Shown here one piece after another: positions 34,880 to 43,239 of a stretch of 64,000 nt of DNA (within the stretch, counting starts at the first letter, position 1; each line of letters opens with the position of its first letter). The DNA comes from Micromonospora halotolerans (lineage in GTDB: Bacteria > Actinomycetota > Actinomycetes > Mycobacteriales > Micromonosporaceae), in the NCBI RefSeq assembly GCF_032108445.1, contig NZ_CP134876.1, forward strand, positions 4,340,001-4,404,000, written 5' to 3'. Position numbers and translations under genes: made by a program. The notes under the pieces were generated by a model that ran no database searches, was not told where the DNA came from, and saw only the letters and a program-made list of their open reading frames with translations.

Positions 34880-36249
34880 GTGACCTCCGCTGGCTGCGGC
34901 ACCAGCATTCGGTGCGGCCGGCTGTCGTCACCGAAGTGCCACGTCCACGCCGCGGACAGCGGCTCGTCGGCGCGACCGCCCGGCAACAGCGACCGCCCCA
35001 GGCCGCCCTTCGGCGGAACCCGGCGGATTACGCTAGTGCCCCGGTTCCGGACGACCAGGCTGTCCCCACCGTCCCAGTCAACCTCAGCGACCACCGCAAG
35101 AGGATCCGCGGCCCCGCGGTGCACGGTACGAGCAGTGACGAGCAGCGGCCGGTCCGCCTGAACAAACAAGGTCAGGCTCTTGTCCTCCAGCGTCAGTGGA
35201 CGCCGGTCGCCGAGCCACGGGAACTGTTCTCGTACCAGCACCGGGACGACCGCCGGGCGAACGGCGCCGCACCACGGGCAGCGGTCCTTCGCCACAACGT
35301 AGCTGTGCGGACACTTTGAACACTGCACACACCGGTCGGCCGCGCCGTCGAGTGCGGCGGCCCATTCGCCGGCGCCCGGCCGGGAGCGAGGGTCGTGCAT
35401 GCCGTCTTCGAAGGTCCGCCGGAACAGGGCCAGCAGCTGCCGCGTCAGGACCCGCTCGGCCGGGTAGCCGTAAGCGGTCCGGTTTCGGTCGTCTGTGCTG
35501 TGCTCGATCCAAGGCAGGAGGCCGTGTAGGGCGTCGTCCTCCAGCTCAGCCGGTCCCTGGTCAACGTAGTCCCCGATGAGCGGGTGATTCGTGGTGAGGG
35601 TCTCGTAGGCCAGGACCGCGAACGAGTAAACGTCGCTGAACACGGTGTTGCCGGATGCGCCCCGCAGCACCTCCGGCGCCGCGTAGTAGGCGGTGATGAG
35701 GCGGTATGAGCCGGGACCGCTCTCCGTTTGAAGGTTGTCCGCATCGACGAGCCACACCTCGTCGTGCTCCGGCTGGGCGGAGACGAGCACGTTGCCGGGC
35801 GAGACGTCGCCGTAGACGATGCCACGGTCGTGCAGCGTCCCGAGGATCGCGGCGCACCGGGCGAGCAGCCGCAGCCGACGGCGCAGCCCGCCACCCTGCG
35901 CGTACCAGCCCGCGACGTCGTCGCTTGTAGGTGCGCAGACCGCACTGAACGCGACCATGTCCTGCAGAAGCTCCATCACGTAGCCGACGTGAGGTGCGGC
36001 CAGTGGCTCCAAGGGGCGACAGATCGGGACACCCTGAAGCGGCAGCCAGCGTAGCCGGCCCAGGCGGTCCTCAAGGCGCATCGCCGAGCCGCCGTTGCAG
36101 AGCTTCACCGCCAGCCCGCCGTGGTGGGTGCGGAACACCACGCCCTCGCCGCCTTGGCCCAGCGGTGGATCGAGGACTAGTTCCAGATGTTGACCGCTTC
36201 GCGCCGTCCGCACGCTCGATGGCCAGTCTGCCGCCAGCTGACCGGCCAT
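34861..36249 (-). CDS. Ser/Thr protein kinase-like protein with zinc ribbon (TerY-P type)
   Basis: The product is 462 residues from ATG 36249, which overlaps the vWA stop by one base. The kinase domain spans residues 20-290. It has a Gly-rich loop GQGGEGVVF, an ATP Lys in LAVKL and a catalytic loop VYGDVSPGNVL, where GDVSPGN replaces the usual HRDLKPEN. VDADNL stands in for DFG, and AAPEVLRG for the APE motif. A zinc ribbon follows (CVQCSKCPHS and RCPWCGA), then a beta-rich C-terminal domain. The GDxSxxN-type loop is seen in kinases paired with vWA proteins, and catalysis looks possible. Targets could be the vWA protein or operon partners. No phosphatase gene is present. Confidence 0.8.
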   Translation of the reverse strand: MAGQLAADWPSSVRTARSGQHLELVLDPPLGQGGEGVVFRTHHGGLAVKLCNGGSAMRLEDRLGRLRWLPLQGVPICRPLEPLAAPHVGYVMELLQDMVAFSAVCAPTSDDVAGWYAQGGGLRRRLRLLARCAAILGTLHDRGIVYGDVSPGNVLVSAQPEHDEVWLVDADNLQTESGPGSYRLITAYYAAPEVLRGASGNTVFSDVYSFAVLAYETLTTNHPLIGDYVDQGPAELEDDALHGLLPWIEHSTDDRNRTAYGYPAERVLTRQLLALFRRTFEDGMHDPRSRPGAGEWAAALDGAADRCVQCSKCPHSYVVAKDRCPWCGAVRPAVVPVLVREQFPWLGDRRPLTLEDKSLTLFVQADRPLLVTARTVHRGAADPLAVVAEVDWDGGDSLVVRNRGTSVIRRVPPKGGLGRSLLPGGRADEPLSAAWTWHFGDDSRPHRMLVPQPAEVTCSLSS

Positions 36250-36920
36250 CAGTCGAACTCCTCCAGCCGCACCGCCTGTTGACCCGTGCGCTCGTGCAGA
36301 GTGGTCGTGACCGTGGCCGTAACCCACCGGAACAGTCCGCTGATGTCGTGAACCTGGTCGGTCCTCAGGACGTTCACGCCGGGGGTGCTGAACGTGCGCA
36401 ATACCTCATCAGCCTCGGCCGTCCGGTCCGTGCCGATGCCGACGGCCACCCGCAACGCGCGGCTCCCCCAGCGCGAGGACAGCAGGTCGTCCAACGGTGC
36501 TTCCCAGTCGTCGGTCGGCATGCCGTCCGAGACCAGCACGAGTGCCGGTGGGAACGCCCGCTCCGACACCGCCTCGGCGTCGTCGAGCAACTCGCGGACC
36601 CGGGTGAACGCGCTGCCCATTGGCGTGCGGCCGCGAGGAGTCAGATCGACCCAGACAGCTCGCGACGCAGGGACCATCGCCTGGTGCAGCACGGCCTCGT
36701 CGCCGCCGAAGGCCACCACCGCCACGTGGATCTCACCCCGAACGGAGTCCTCCGCGCCGAATGCGTCGAACATCGCCGCGATGCTCCGGTTGAGCTGAGC
36801 AATCTTGTCGCCCTCCATGCTGCCGCTGACGTCCGCCAACACGATCACCGGCATCGGCCGGGGCGCCCTCCGGGACCGGGACGCAAGCGTGTCGGGCCGT
36901 ACCATCGCGGGTTCCACCAC
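36249..36920 (-). CDS. von Willebrand factor A domain protein, TerY-like
   Basis: The product is 223 residues and is first in the operon. GTG 36920 is chosen because GGAGGAG lies 8 bases upstream. The fold is a single vWA domain with a complete metal-ion site: DVSGSMEGD (DxSxS), TPMGSAF (Thr) and VSDGMPTDD (Asp). TerY-like vWA proteins work with a kinase, and often a PP2C phosphatase, as a phosphorylation module beside restriction-type operons. It overlaps the kinase gene by one base. The 36921-37125 gap upstream should hold the operon promoter; I see no clear -10/-35 pair. Confidence 0.85.
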   Translation of the reverse strand: MVEPAMVRPDTLASRSRRAPRPMPVIVLADVSGSMEGDKIAQLNRSIAAMFDAFGAEDSVRGEIHVAVVAFGGDEAVLHQAMVPASRAVWVDLTPRGRTPMGSAFTRVRELLDDAEAVSERAFPPALVLVSDGMPTDDWEAPLDDLLSSRWGSRALRVAVGIGTDRTAEADEVLRTFSTPGVNVLRTDQVHDISGLFRWVTATVTTTLHERTGQQAVRLEEFD

Positions 36921-37125
36921 AGAGTTCACTCCTCCGCCACTCGTCAAACGACGCCACTGCGCCCAATATCGACGAACCTCGCGATGGCGCAGAGCCGGTC
37001 AGGATCGCAGACATACAACCCAGACGTCAAGCGGCCAGAAGGTTGAACGACGCCTACCGCAGCGTTCCGTCAGAGGTCACGGGACGCCACTCGTCCGACC
37101 GGGTGCCAGCCGCTAGCGGCCAGGG

Positions 37126-37752
37126 TTACCGTGAGCCGACTCGGGGGGCCATGGTCCACGTTCTGCCTCGGACCACCCCGTAGCGGTCTGACCACACCTG
37201 TTCGCCGTTGAACGCGATCGTCAGCCCATGGGTCCATCGCAACACCAGCTCGCCCACCCCGAGCTGCCCGCTGAGGCGTCGTGCCAAGCTCACTGTGGAA
37301 TCCGCCTGCGAGTATTGCTGGATCCGGTCGAGCCACAGGGTCGGCCCCGGGCACGTCAGAATTCTCAACCTGCCTAAGCCCTTCCAGTCGACATGGGTGT
37401 AGTCGACTGGCCGCGCGAGCCAACCGGTGTAGGCGTTAGTTCCGGCCTGCGCGGGCGGGAGCTTGAACTCCACACCGAAGGTGACCACGTCATCGCGCCA
37501 AGGAGTGAGATCCCTTGGGCGGATGATCGCGTCAATGCGGGCCTGCCGGCCCGAGCAATGCCGTCCGGGCCATTCCCGGCGGATGTGGAACGCCGGCCGA
37601 AGGCGGTCGAGCACCGCCTCGGCCAGTTCCGTCTCTGAGGTGAAGTTGTTGAGTGGCACTTTGTATGGATGGCCTGCCGATGACACCAGGGGCCCGACCG
37701 GGTCCGGCTCACCCGCCAGAGGGCGGAACGCTGCCAACAAGACACCTCCCAT
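37126..37752 (-). CDS. Hypothetical protein with nuclease-like D...ExK motif
   Basis: The product is about 200 residues. ATG 37752 is used; a TTG at 37737 with GGAGG seven bases upstream is an equally good start. The segment RQARIDAIIRPRD followed about 15 residues later by FGVEFKLPPAQAG has the Asp and Glu-x-Lys spacing of PD-(D/E)XK nucleases. The rest has no family I recognise. The gene lies 205 bases upstream of the vWA gene on the same strand. It may be a seventh member of the operon or an independent cassette. Confidence 0.5.
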   Translation of the reverse strand: MGGVLLAAFRPLAGEPDPVGPLVSSAGHPYKVPLNNFTSETELAEAVLDRLRPAFHIRREWPGRHCSGRQARIDAIIRPRDLTPWRDDVVTFGVEFKLPPAQAGTNAYTGWLARPVDYTHVDWKGLGRLRILTCPGPTLWLDRIQQYSQADSTVSLARRLSGQLGVGELVLRWTHGLTIAFNGEQVWSDRYGVVRGRTWTMAPRVGSR

Positions 37753-37834
37753 GGTCGGGACAACCAATCATGGCCGGGTCAAGAGCGGCCCGGCCTCAGG
37801 GGCATATGAGGGCTGCTGGTGGGCCGAGGTGTCC

Positions 37835-38416
37835 TCAGCGCCCGCGATCCCGCGGATCACCTGTCTGCCGCTCTGCCGCCGCCGCATCAGCAGCGTGAGC
37901 GGGGGCACCGAAGTTGTCGTCGAACCAGCGGATGAAGCCCAGGGTGTCGCCCCACTGGGCGGCGATGCGGGTGTGGATGGCCCGCTGGTCATGGCCCGGC
38001 AGGAACAGTCGCGCGCCCGCGACCGCCTCGCCGCAACTGCAGGCACAGGTGCGCTGGTGGTCGACCGAGTGGTCGGGGTAGGTCACTGGGTTGCGGTAGT
38101 TATCGAGGGCGGGCTGGTTGATCAGCGCGTCATGGACCGGGTGGCCAGGCTCGAGTATCCGGCCGACGACGGCGCGCTTGCCGCCGGCGACGTTCTCGAT
38201 GCCGGTGTTCTCGATGACGGCCACGTTCATGCCGGTGATGAGGGAGGAGAAGACGGTGTACCGCTGGCGTTCGGCTCGGGAGCCGAGCGACCAGATGCCG
38301 CGGTTGCGGTCGTAGATCTGCTGCGGGGTCTGCTCCGGGGTCCAGCCGACCCAGTCGCGGCTCATCGGGTCATCGTCGTCGGCGGGACGGGGTGCACCGA
38401 TCTTCAGGTGGATCAT
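37835..38416 (-). CDS. Hypothetical protein with Cys-rich CACSCG motif
   Basis: The product is 193 residues. The start is well supported by AGGAG four bases upstream of ATG 38416. An N-terminal region (IYDRNRGIWSLGSRAERQRY, then NVAVIENTGIENVAGG) precedes RTCACSCGEAV and FLPGHDQRAIHTRIAAQWG. The latter pair resembles a small zinc-binding Cys/His motif seen in actinobacterial proteins of unknown role. An imperfect inverted repeat at 38429-38455 sits immediately upstream and probably regulates it. The gene is 82 bases upstream of the nuclease-like gene in the same direction. Function unknown. Confidence 0.55.
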   Translation of the reverse strand: MIHLKIGAPRPADDDDPMSRDWVGWTPEQTPQQIYDRNRGIWSLGSRAERQRYTVFSSLITGMNVAVIENTGIENVAGGKRAVVGRILEPGHPVHDALINQPALDNYRNPVTYPDHSVDHQRTCACSCGEAVAGARLFLPGHDQRAIHTRIAAQWGDTLGFIRWFDDNFGAPAHAADAAAAERQTGDPRDRGR

Positions 38417-38428
38417 GTAGCTCCTAAC

Positions 38429-38455
38429 TGATAACGCTGTTGGCTTGCGGTATCA
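38429..38455. promoter_or_regulatory. Near-perfect inverted repeat, probable operator
   Basis: Arms TGATAACGC and GCGGTATCA (one mismatch) are separated by 9 bases, ending 13 bases upstream of ATG 38416. A similar half-site, GCGGATACC, lies at about 38466-38474. The position over the promoter region suggests a repressor site, perhaps for one of the island's XRE proteins. Confidence 0.45.
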
Positions 38456-38474
38456 GAGTAAGTCCAAAGCGGAT

Positions 38475-38783
38475 ACCTGACAACCCTTAGGCATGCACTT
38501 TGTGTCCATGCCGAAGGAACGAGTTGGGGCAGCTCAGCTCACGGCATGTGACGAGTCGTCAGAGCGGCGAAGATTTACTGCAGCCGCCGGCAGGCTGGGG
38601 GCGTCTCCGCCGAACTGGTAGACCTCGTGCGCGCGCAGCCGCAGCCTGCGTTCTTTGTTAACCCGTCGCCGGTGGACCGGCGCGTGGCCCAGCAGGCCAT
38701 GACGACCGTGGGCGGGTGGGGTGTCGAGGCCGTTCTCCCCGGTAGGGGGTGGCTCGGGCATGGAGCCACCCCACCAGCAGGAC
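38475..38783. other. Stretch without a convincing gene
   Basis: Several short reading frames occur on both strands, but none has a ribosome binding site together with protein-like composition. The region separates the operator-controlled gene from the small membrane proteins. I see nothing further in it. Confidence 0.3.
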
Positions 38784-38906
38784 TTACGTCAAGATGATCC
38801 ACACCGAGATCAGCAGTATGGCCATGACGGCGGCGACGGTGACGGCAATGGGCGTCTTCATCGACCGTGCGCCGTCGAGGTTGCCGTTCTCGCCGGCGGC
38901 CCGCAT
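38784..38906 (-). CDS. Small single-span membrane protein
   Basis: A 40-residue frame starts at ATG 38906 (GTG 38909 is possible). The N-terminal 17 residues are polar (MRAAGENGNLDGARSMKTP). They are followed by one strongly hydrophobic helix (IAVTVAAVMAILLISVWIIL) ending at the stop. Composition and length fit a real small membrane protein. No family assignment. It precedes no obvious operon partner. Confidence 0.4.
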   Translation of the reverse strand: MRAAGENGNLDGARSMKTPIAVTVAAVMAILLISVWIILT

Positions 38907-38909
38907 CAC

Positions 38910-39253
38910 CGCCGACGAGAACCCACTCCCGGGCGCTATTGGTCGCCGAATGCGGGGTGGCGGGCATGACCGGCGTGACCTCGCTGGCGCCGCGGCCCTG
39001 GCGCCAGCAACACAGGGTGCCGCATAGGACTATCAGCGAGGGCCAGCCGGGTCGTACGCCGCCGACGCGGGGCACGACGTCACGATGAAGGCAGCCGAGG
39101 ACGCGGTGAAGCCGCGGAAGAGTCGGCCCCAGCGCCAAAGCTGACCGGTCTGGAGCGGTACCCCGCAGTTGAGGGAACCAGCACGACGTGTGCCAGACGG
39201 CGTCCCGGGGAGGAAACGCCGCTGTGAGGTGGAGAGGAAGACGTGACTCAGCC
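38910..39253. other. Stretch without a convincing gene
   Basis: There are 344 bases between two small membrane-protein genes. The open frames here have Arg/Pro-rich shadow-type composition. I see no RNA gene or repeat. Confidence 0.3.
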
Positions 39254-39457
39254 CTAGGCGTCTCGCTTGGTGACAAAGGTGACTGCCGTGAGAATCAAGG
39301 TGGCCATGCCGCCGAACGTTGCACCGCCTGAGGCCAACGCCTTGCCGACACTCGGCTCGGAAGCCCAAGAGACCCAGCTGGCGATTGTCCCTGCGAGGCT
39401 GGCTGCCAAGATCGCGATGGCCAGCCAGAGCACGCGAACCACGAAACCGCTCACCAT
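39254..39457 (-). CDS. Small two-span membrane protein
   Basis: The product is 67 residues with two hydrophobic helices (VVRVLWLAIAILAASLAGTI and GGMATLILTAVTFV). A short Gly/Ser loop (VGKALASGGATFG) joins them, and the charged end is TKRDA. A frameshifted paralogue lies 130 bases upstream at 39587-39845. No known family. A holin-like or effector role would be speculation. Confidence 0.5.
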   Translation of the reverse strand: MVSGFVVRVLWLAIAILAASLAGTIASWVSWASEPSVGKALASGGATFGGMATLILTAVTFVTKRDA

Positions 39458-39586
39458 CTATAACCCTTCGCGGGACAGGCTCGTCCCTTTCATGGGCTGG
39501 TGAGACCCCGAGGCAAAACTCCGGTCGTGGTTGGTGAATCCACTGTTGAGGACGAACCAGCCCCCCGCAAGTGAACGTGAACGTCA

Positions 39587-39845
39587 TCACATGCGTCGGT
39601 CGGAGCCAAACCGGGTGGTGCCGGGTCCGCTCGCTTGTGCCTCGTCACACTTCATAACGAGTTTGAAGGCGGTGAGCACGACGAGCAAGGTCGCGCCGAA
39701 GGCGCCGCCCTAGCGAGCAGAGCCGTGCCCACCTTGGGCACGATCGACCAGATGACTCAAACGGTGAGCAGACTGGCTGTGAGCAGCGCGACGACCAGCA
39801 GCAGGAGCGCCGGCTCATCGACCAGGTGCGCGGCTGCCAGCGCAC
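39587..39845 (-). pseudogene. Broken paralogue of the small two-span membrane protein
   Basis: The minus strand reads EPALLLLVVALLTASLLTV, a TGA stop (39757-39759), VIWSIVPKVGTALLA, then after one missing base near 39709-39713 GGAFGATLLVVLTAFKLVMK. This aligns piece by piece with the intact 67-residue protein at 39254-39457 (the VGKALASGGATFGG loop and second helix). The stop replaces what would be a Trp codon. One nonsense and one frameshift change show loss of function, or sequence errors. Confidence 0.5.
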
Positions 39846-39869
39846 GTTCGCAGAGCCTCGGCCGCGCGG

Positions 39870-40666
39870 CTACTGCCCGCGCTCGGTTCGGCGCGGCCGC
39901 GCCGTCGCCCGACCGCCGGGCAAGGGGACACCGGCTGCCTCGGTCCGGCGTCCACCGAGGATTCTCCCGAGTTCAGCCGGCGCACCGTCGCCGAGCAGGG
40001 ACGGATTCTCCTCGACCAGCGCCATGATGGCTGCCCGGAGACGGTCTGCGGTCGGCGCCTCCACCGTGCTATCCAGCACCAGGAGGTCATTGACGTCCTC
40101 GATCCGGGCTTCCCGGAGAACCCTGAGCTGCTCGTCGTTGTACAGCCGGGTCACGAGGGCCGCCAGGAAACGGTTCTGTGCTTCGTCGGTGCTCATGCTG
40201 GCCCGGTACGCCTCGAGTGCGTCGACCACTTCCTGCGTCTCGGTCGGGGACGCGGCCTCTGCCGCCGGGACATGCTGGGCGCGGGTGGCCGGGCCGGCGG
40301 TCCCGCGGAATATGAATCGATTCCACGTCGACGTCACGACAGGCACCGCCTGCTCCAGCCATCTCGTCACATGCGGTTGGGCTTTCTGTACTGCGGCAGT
40401 GAGCAGGGCGGTGAGCATCTCCCTGTCCCGCTCCGACAACCACGGCTCCACCGGTGCCGCCGGTCTGTCGGGCCCGCTCGAATCCTCGGTGTAGACCCAC
40501 AGATCTTCTTCGTCGTCCTCGTCGATGTCGCTCAGCGTGACGTGACGTGACCGAGCTTGTTGGTGCCATCTTCACGGGTTAGGGGGCTGTACTCGCCGGG
40601 TTTCTTCTGCGACTTCGACAGATGCGATCCGTCGTCGTACTCAACCCACATCTTTTTCCGAGGCAT
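39870..40666 (-). pseudogene. Hypothetical gene frameshifted by a (GTGAC)3 repeat
   Basis: The N-terminal part starts at ATG 40666 (MPRKKMWVEYDDGSHLSKSQ, then PGEYSPLTREDGTNKLGHVT) and hits a stop after the repeat. Removing one 5-base unit joins it to LSDIDEDDEEDLWVYTEDSS, which continues in the frame ending at 39870. The downstream part holds EPWLSERDREMLTALLTAAV and an EAQNRFLAALVTRLYNDEQL helix. The intact protein would be about 260 residues. GTG 40451 could start the second half alone. Function unknown. The join is very protein-like, so I treat the two parts as one gene. Confidence 0.5.
40537..40551. repeat. Pentanucleotide repeat (GTGAC)3 inside a gene
   Basis: Three direct copies of GTGAC lie within the coding region of the 39870-40666 gene. 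Two copies would keep that gene in frame; three put it out of frame. Confidence 0.7.
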
Positions 40667-41101
40667 TCGCCGCCCCTGTCCCCAGGCCGGATCCAAGGTC
40701 GCAAGTCTATTGCCCCGGAACCGCTGCTGTCTTGTGGCGATGGCCTTTGGCGGGGCGGGTTAGCGGTTACATCGGTCAGGAGCGCCTCCGGCGCGTACGG
40801 ACAGGGCCCCGATGCGCGACGCCGCGCCGGCGCTGCCTTGCGGCACAGGCGCACGTATGGCAGCTGTGCTGCGTGATGGTGCTGGCCCGATTGGTGCGAG
40901 CGTGCCACAGCATGATCATCAGTGGCTAGACGTTGCTGGCTGCGGGGCGATGCTGGACGGGGTTCACGGGCGGTTCGCGGGCATAGCCGTACCGCCCGTG
41001 ACAGCCGAGTCGCCGTCGGGACCTACTCGCCATTGTCGGGGTTCCGACAGACCCGCTGGCCATTCCGTACGCCGGCAGAGCCATTTGGCTGATCGCCTTC
41101 A
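40667..41101. other. Gene-free stretch upstream of the caspase cassette
   Basis: There are 435 bases between divergent genes. It should contain the promoters of both the 39870-40666 gene and the plus-strand cassette. Short frames here look like shadows. I see no clear -10/-35 element, RNA gene or repeat. Confidence 0.3.
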
Positions 41102-42043
41102 ATGTCGAACCGATCACATACTGTGCTGGTGAGGTACCTCGTCGATGAAGTGCGGCTGACCCCAGGTGATCTCGCCGACTGGACGGTCGACCGTAACGAG
41201 GACACCGCACAGGGACGCTGCCCTGCCTGCCACCATCGCATGACGTACGACTTCGAGTCGGACGCTGTGGCGCAGGGCATCGCGCCGCGCGAAGCGGACG
41301 GAGCCCCGCGCCGCATCGACTGCCGTTGCAGGCAGAGCCATCTGGAAGGCGTGACGCGGCACCCGTCCTGCGGCCGCTGGTGGTATGCGCGGATCCGGCC
41401 CGAGGGCCACGTGCCGCCGGTGGTGCCGGAGCTCGACGAGACCCTCAAGCTCGCGGCAGACGAGCTGGCCGCGTCCGGTCGTGTGGCGCAGGAGGCGGCG
41501 GTGCGCGCGGCCGCCGAGAAGTGGGTTGCTGGTGTCACCGCGCTGCTCGGGTTATTCAGCCTCAGCGGGATTGCGTTCGGCAAGGATGCGTTCGGCGGCG
41601 TTGCCGGGGTGGCGAAGGGGGTGCTAGCCACGGCGCTAATCCTCGCCGTCGTCGTCGCCGCTTTGGCCGTGATCTCGACATACTGCGCCGCGTACGGCTG
41701 GCCGCGGGTGGTCGATACCTCGAACGTCTCGGGGCTGCGCAAGTGGTGGCGGAAGCGCCGGGCCGCACCGCGCGCAGCCGCCGACAACCTGCGCCGCGGC
41801 GTGTACTTGGCGTTGACGGCGGTTGTGGCGCTCTGCGTGGCAGCGGGCATCATCTGGTTTGGGTCAGCGCCGCCGACGCCACGGGTAGAGGTGACCCAGA
41901 CCGACGGCTCAACGGTCTGCGGCGACTTGGTCAGCAGTACCGCCGCCGGGACGATCCGGATACACAGCGCCGCCGGGCGGGTGCAGACGATCGCCGCCGG
42001 TGACATCGCAAAGGTGTCCAACGTCGCGAAGTGCGAGCAATGA
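41102..42043 (+). CDS. Membrane protein with N-terminal Cys-rich (zinc-ribbon-like) domain
   Basis: The product is 313 residues and is first of a coupled triad. Residues 35-95 contain CPACHHRM, CRCRQSH and HPSCGRWW, a probable zinc-binding domain with a possible nucleic-acid or protein-sensing role. Hydrophobic helices lie at about 145-165 (GVTALLGLFSLSGIAF), 172-200 (VLATALILAVVVAALAVIST) and 240-260 (YLALTAVVALCVAAGIIWF). A short C-terminal beta domain follows (VTQTDGSTVCGDLVSS). ATG 41102 lacks a strong ribosome binding site; a GTG shortly downstream is an alternative. It overlaps the caspase gene by ATGA. Possibly the sensor or membrane anchor of the system. Confidence 0.6.
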   Translation: MSNRSHTVLVRYLVDEVRLTPGDLADWTVDRNEDTAQGRCPACHHRMTYDFESDAVAQGIAPREADGAPRRIDCRCRQSHLEGVTRHPSCGRWWYARIRPEGHVPPVVPELDETLKLAADELAASGRVAQEAAVRAAAEKWVAGVTALLGLFSLSGIAFGKDAFGGVAGVAKGVLATALILAVVVAALAVISTYCAAYGWPRVVDTSNVSGLRKWWRKRRAAPRAAADNLRRGVYLALTAVVALCVAAGIIWFGSAPPTPRVEVTQTDGSTVCGDLVSSTAAGTIRIHSAAGRVQTIAAGDIAKVSNVAKCEQ

Positions 42044-43239
42044 TGGCCGTAACGGCCGCGTGCGACCACGACGAGAGCACCTTGTACCACCACCGATGCC
42101 CGGCCGAGGGGGAGAGCCAGGCGGGCGTACACGCGCTCGTAATCGGAGTCAGTGATTACCGGCCTCCGCGGCGCCTCGGAAAGCGGCGGTTCCCGATACT
42201 GCGCGGCACCGCGCCGGCGGCCTCGCACTTCGCACGCTTCCTCGTCGACGATTTCCGCCATCCGCGCGGGATGCCGCTACGCACAGTTCGGCTGTTGATG
42301 TCGCCCCTGCCGGACCAGTCCGACTACCTGCTCACCGGTGCCCGGACATGGCAAGAGGCCAGCTACGACCATGTGACCGACGCGCTAGAGGCCTGGGCCA
42401 CAGACTGCAACGACCACGCCGACAACGTCGCGCTGCTGTACGTGGCGGCCCACGGAGTGATCACGCCGAACGAGGCGCAGTGGGCGTTCCTGTCCCGGGC
42501 CGGGTACGTCGACGAACCGTACAACTACGCCATGAACCTGACGGTGATCCGGCAGAATATGTCCTTCCGCCGAGCCCGGGTGAACCTCTTTGTGTGGGAC
42601 CTGTGCGCCGTCGTCCGGGACGTGCCGCCGAACAGCGGCAGCGGTGGCATCGGCATCGGGCCTCCCGAGGCCGCGGCCTGCGAGGAGCATCAGGGCACCA
42701 CTAACCAGGTCGTCATCTCGCCCCGCATCGGGACGGAGACCTGGTCACTCAGCTCGCGCCTCGGCACTGTTCTGTCGCAGGCACTGGTCGGACGGGACAC
42801 CGCCGAGTTCCGCGAGCGCCTCATGTGCCGGGCCGGCGCCATCGGCGAGGACAACCGGTACGCAGTCACCCCCCGCCGGCTCCGCCAGCTGCTACCGCCG
42901 ACCGTGCGCGACCTGCTCCGTGACCGGCAGGGCAAGGCCGAGCCCGTGGTAACTGCCTGGGACTACGACGTCGGGCTCAATCAGCCGGAGCCAGCCCCGA
43001 CGTTCCACGTCGAGCTGCACTGGCAGCCATCCACCGCCGGGGAGACCCTCGGTGTCGAGGTCCTCGATGGCGGCACCGACGCCGTGGTGGCGCGTCACGA
43101 GCTGAGCGGCCGGGCGGTCAGTGTACCGCTGACCGCCGGCGTCTACTGGGTGCACACGACCGCATCGCAGCGGCCGTACCAGCTCACGGTCGTCGCCGAT
43201 CGGCGCATCGCTGCGGCGACCGGAAAGGACGCGCCGTGA
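42040..43239 (+). CDS. Caspase-like (peptidase C14) protease
   Basis: The product is 399 residues from ATG 42040, overlapping the upstream stop (ATGA). The fold signature is GVHALVIGVSDYRPPRR near residue 30. The catalytic His follows the strand ALLYVAAHGV at about residue 140, and the catalytic Cys follows LFVWDLCAVV at about residue 195. These are the His-Gly and Asp-x-Cys dyad positions of bacterial caspase-like enzymes. The C-terminal 110 residues form a separate beta-rich domain (TFHVELHWQPSTAGETLGVE). Bacterial caspase-like proteases are effectors in several abortive-infection defences. The substrate is probably one of the two flanking membrane proteins, or a host protein (inference). 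Confidence 0.75.
   Translation: MMAVTAACDHDESTLYHHRCPAEGESQAGVHALVIGVSDYRPPRRLGKRRFPILRGTAPAASHFARFLVDDFRHPRGMPLRTVRLLMSPLPDQSDYLLTGARTWQEASYDHVTDALEAWATDCNDHADNVALLYVAAHGVITPNEAQWAFLSRAGYVDEPYNYAMNLTVIRQNMSFRRARVNLFVWDLCAVVRDVPPNSGSGGIGIGPPEAAACEEHQGTTNQVVISPRIGTETWSLSSRLGTVLSQALVGRDTAEFRERLMCRAGAIGEDNRYAVTPRRLRQLLPPTVRDLLRDRQGKAEPVVTAWDYDVGLNQPEPAPTFHVELHWQPSTAGETLGVEVLDGGTDAVVARHELSGRAVSVPLTAGVYWVHTTASQRPYQLTVVADRRIAAATGKDAP

Noticed and set aside
41023..42261. 412-codon minus-strand frame opposite the membrane zinc-ribbon gene
   Set aside because: Thr/Ala/Arg-rich shadow. The plus-strand gene has Cys motifs, membrane helices and an ATGA link to the caspase gene.
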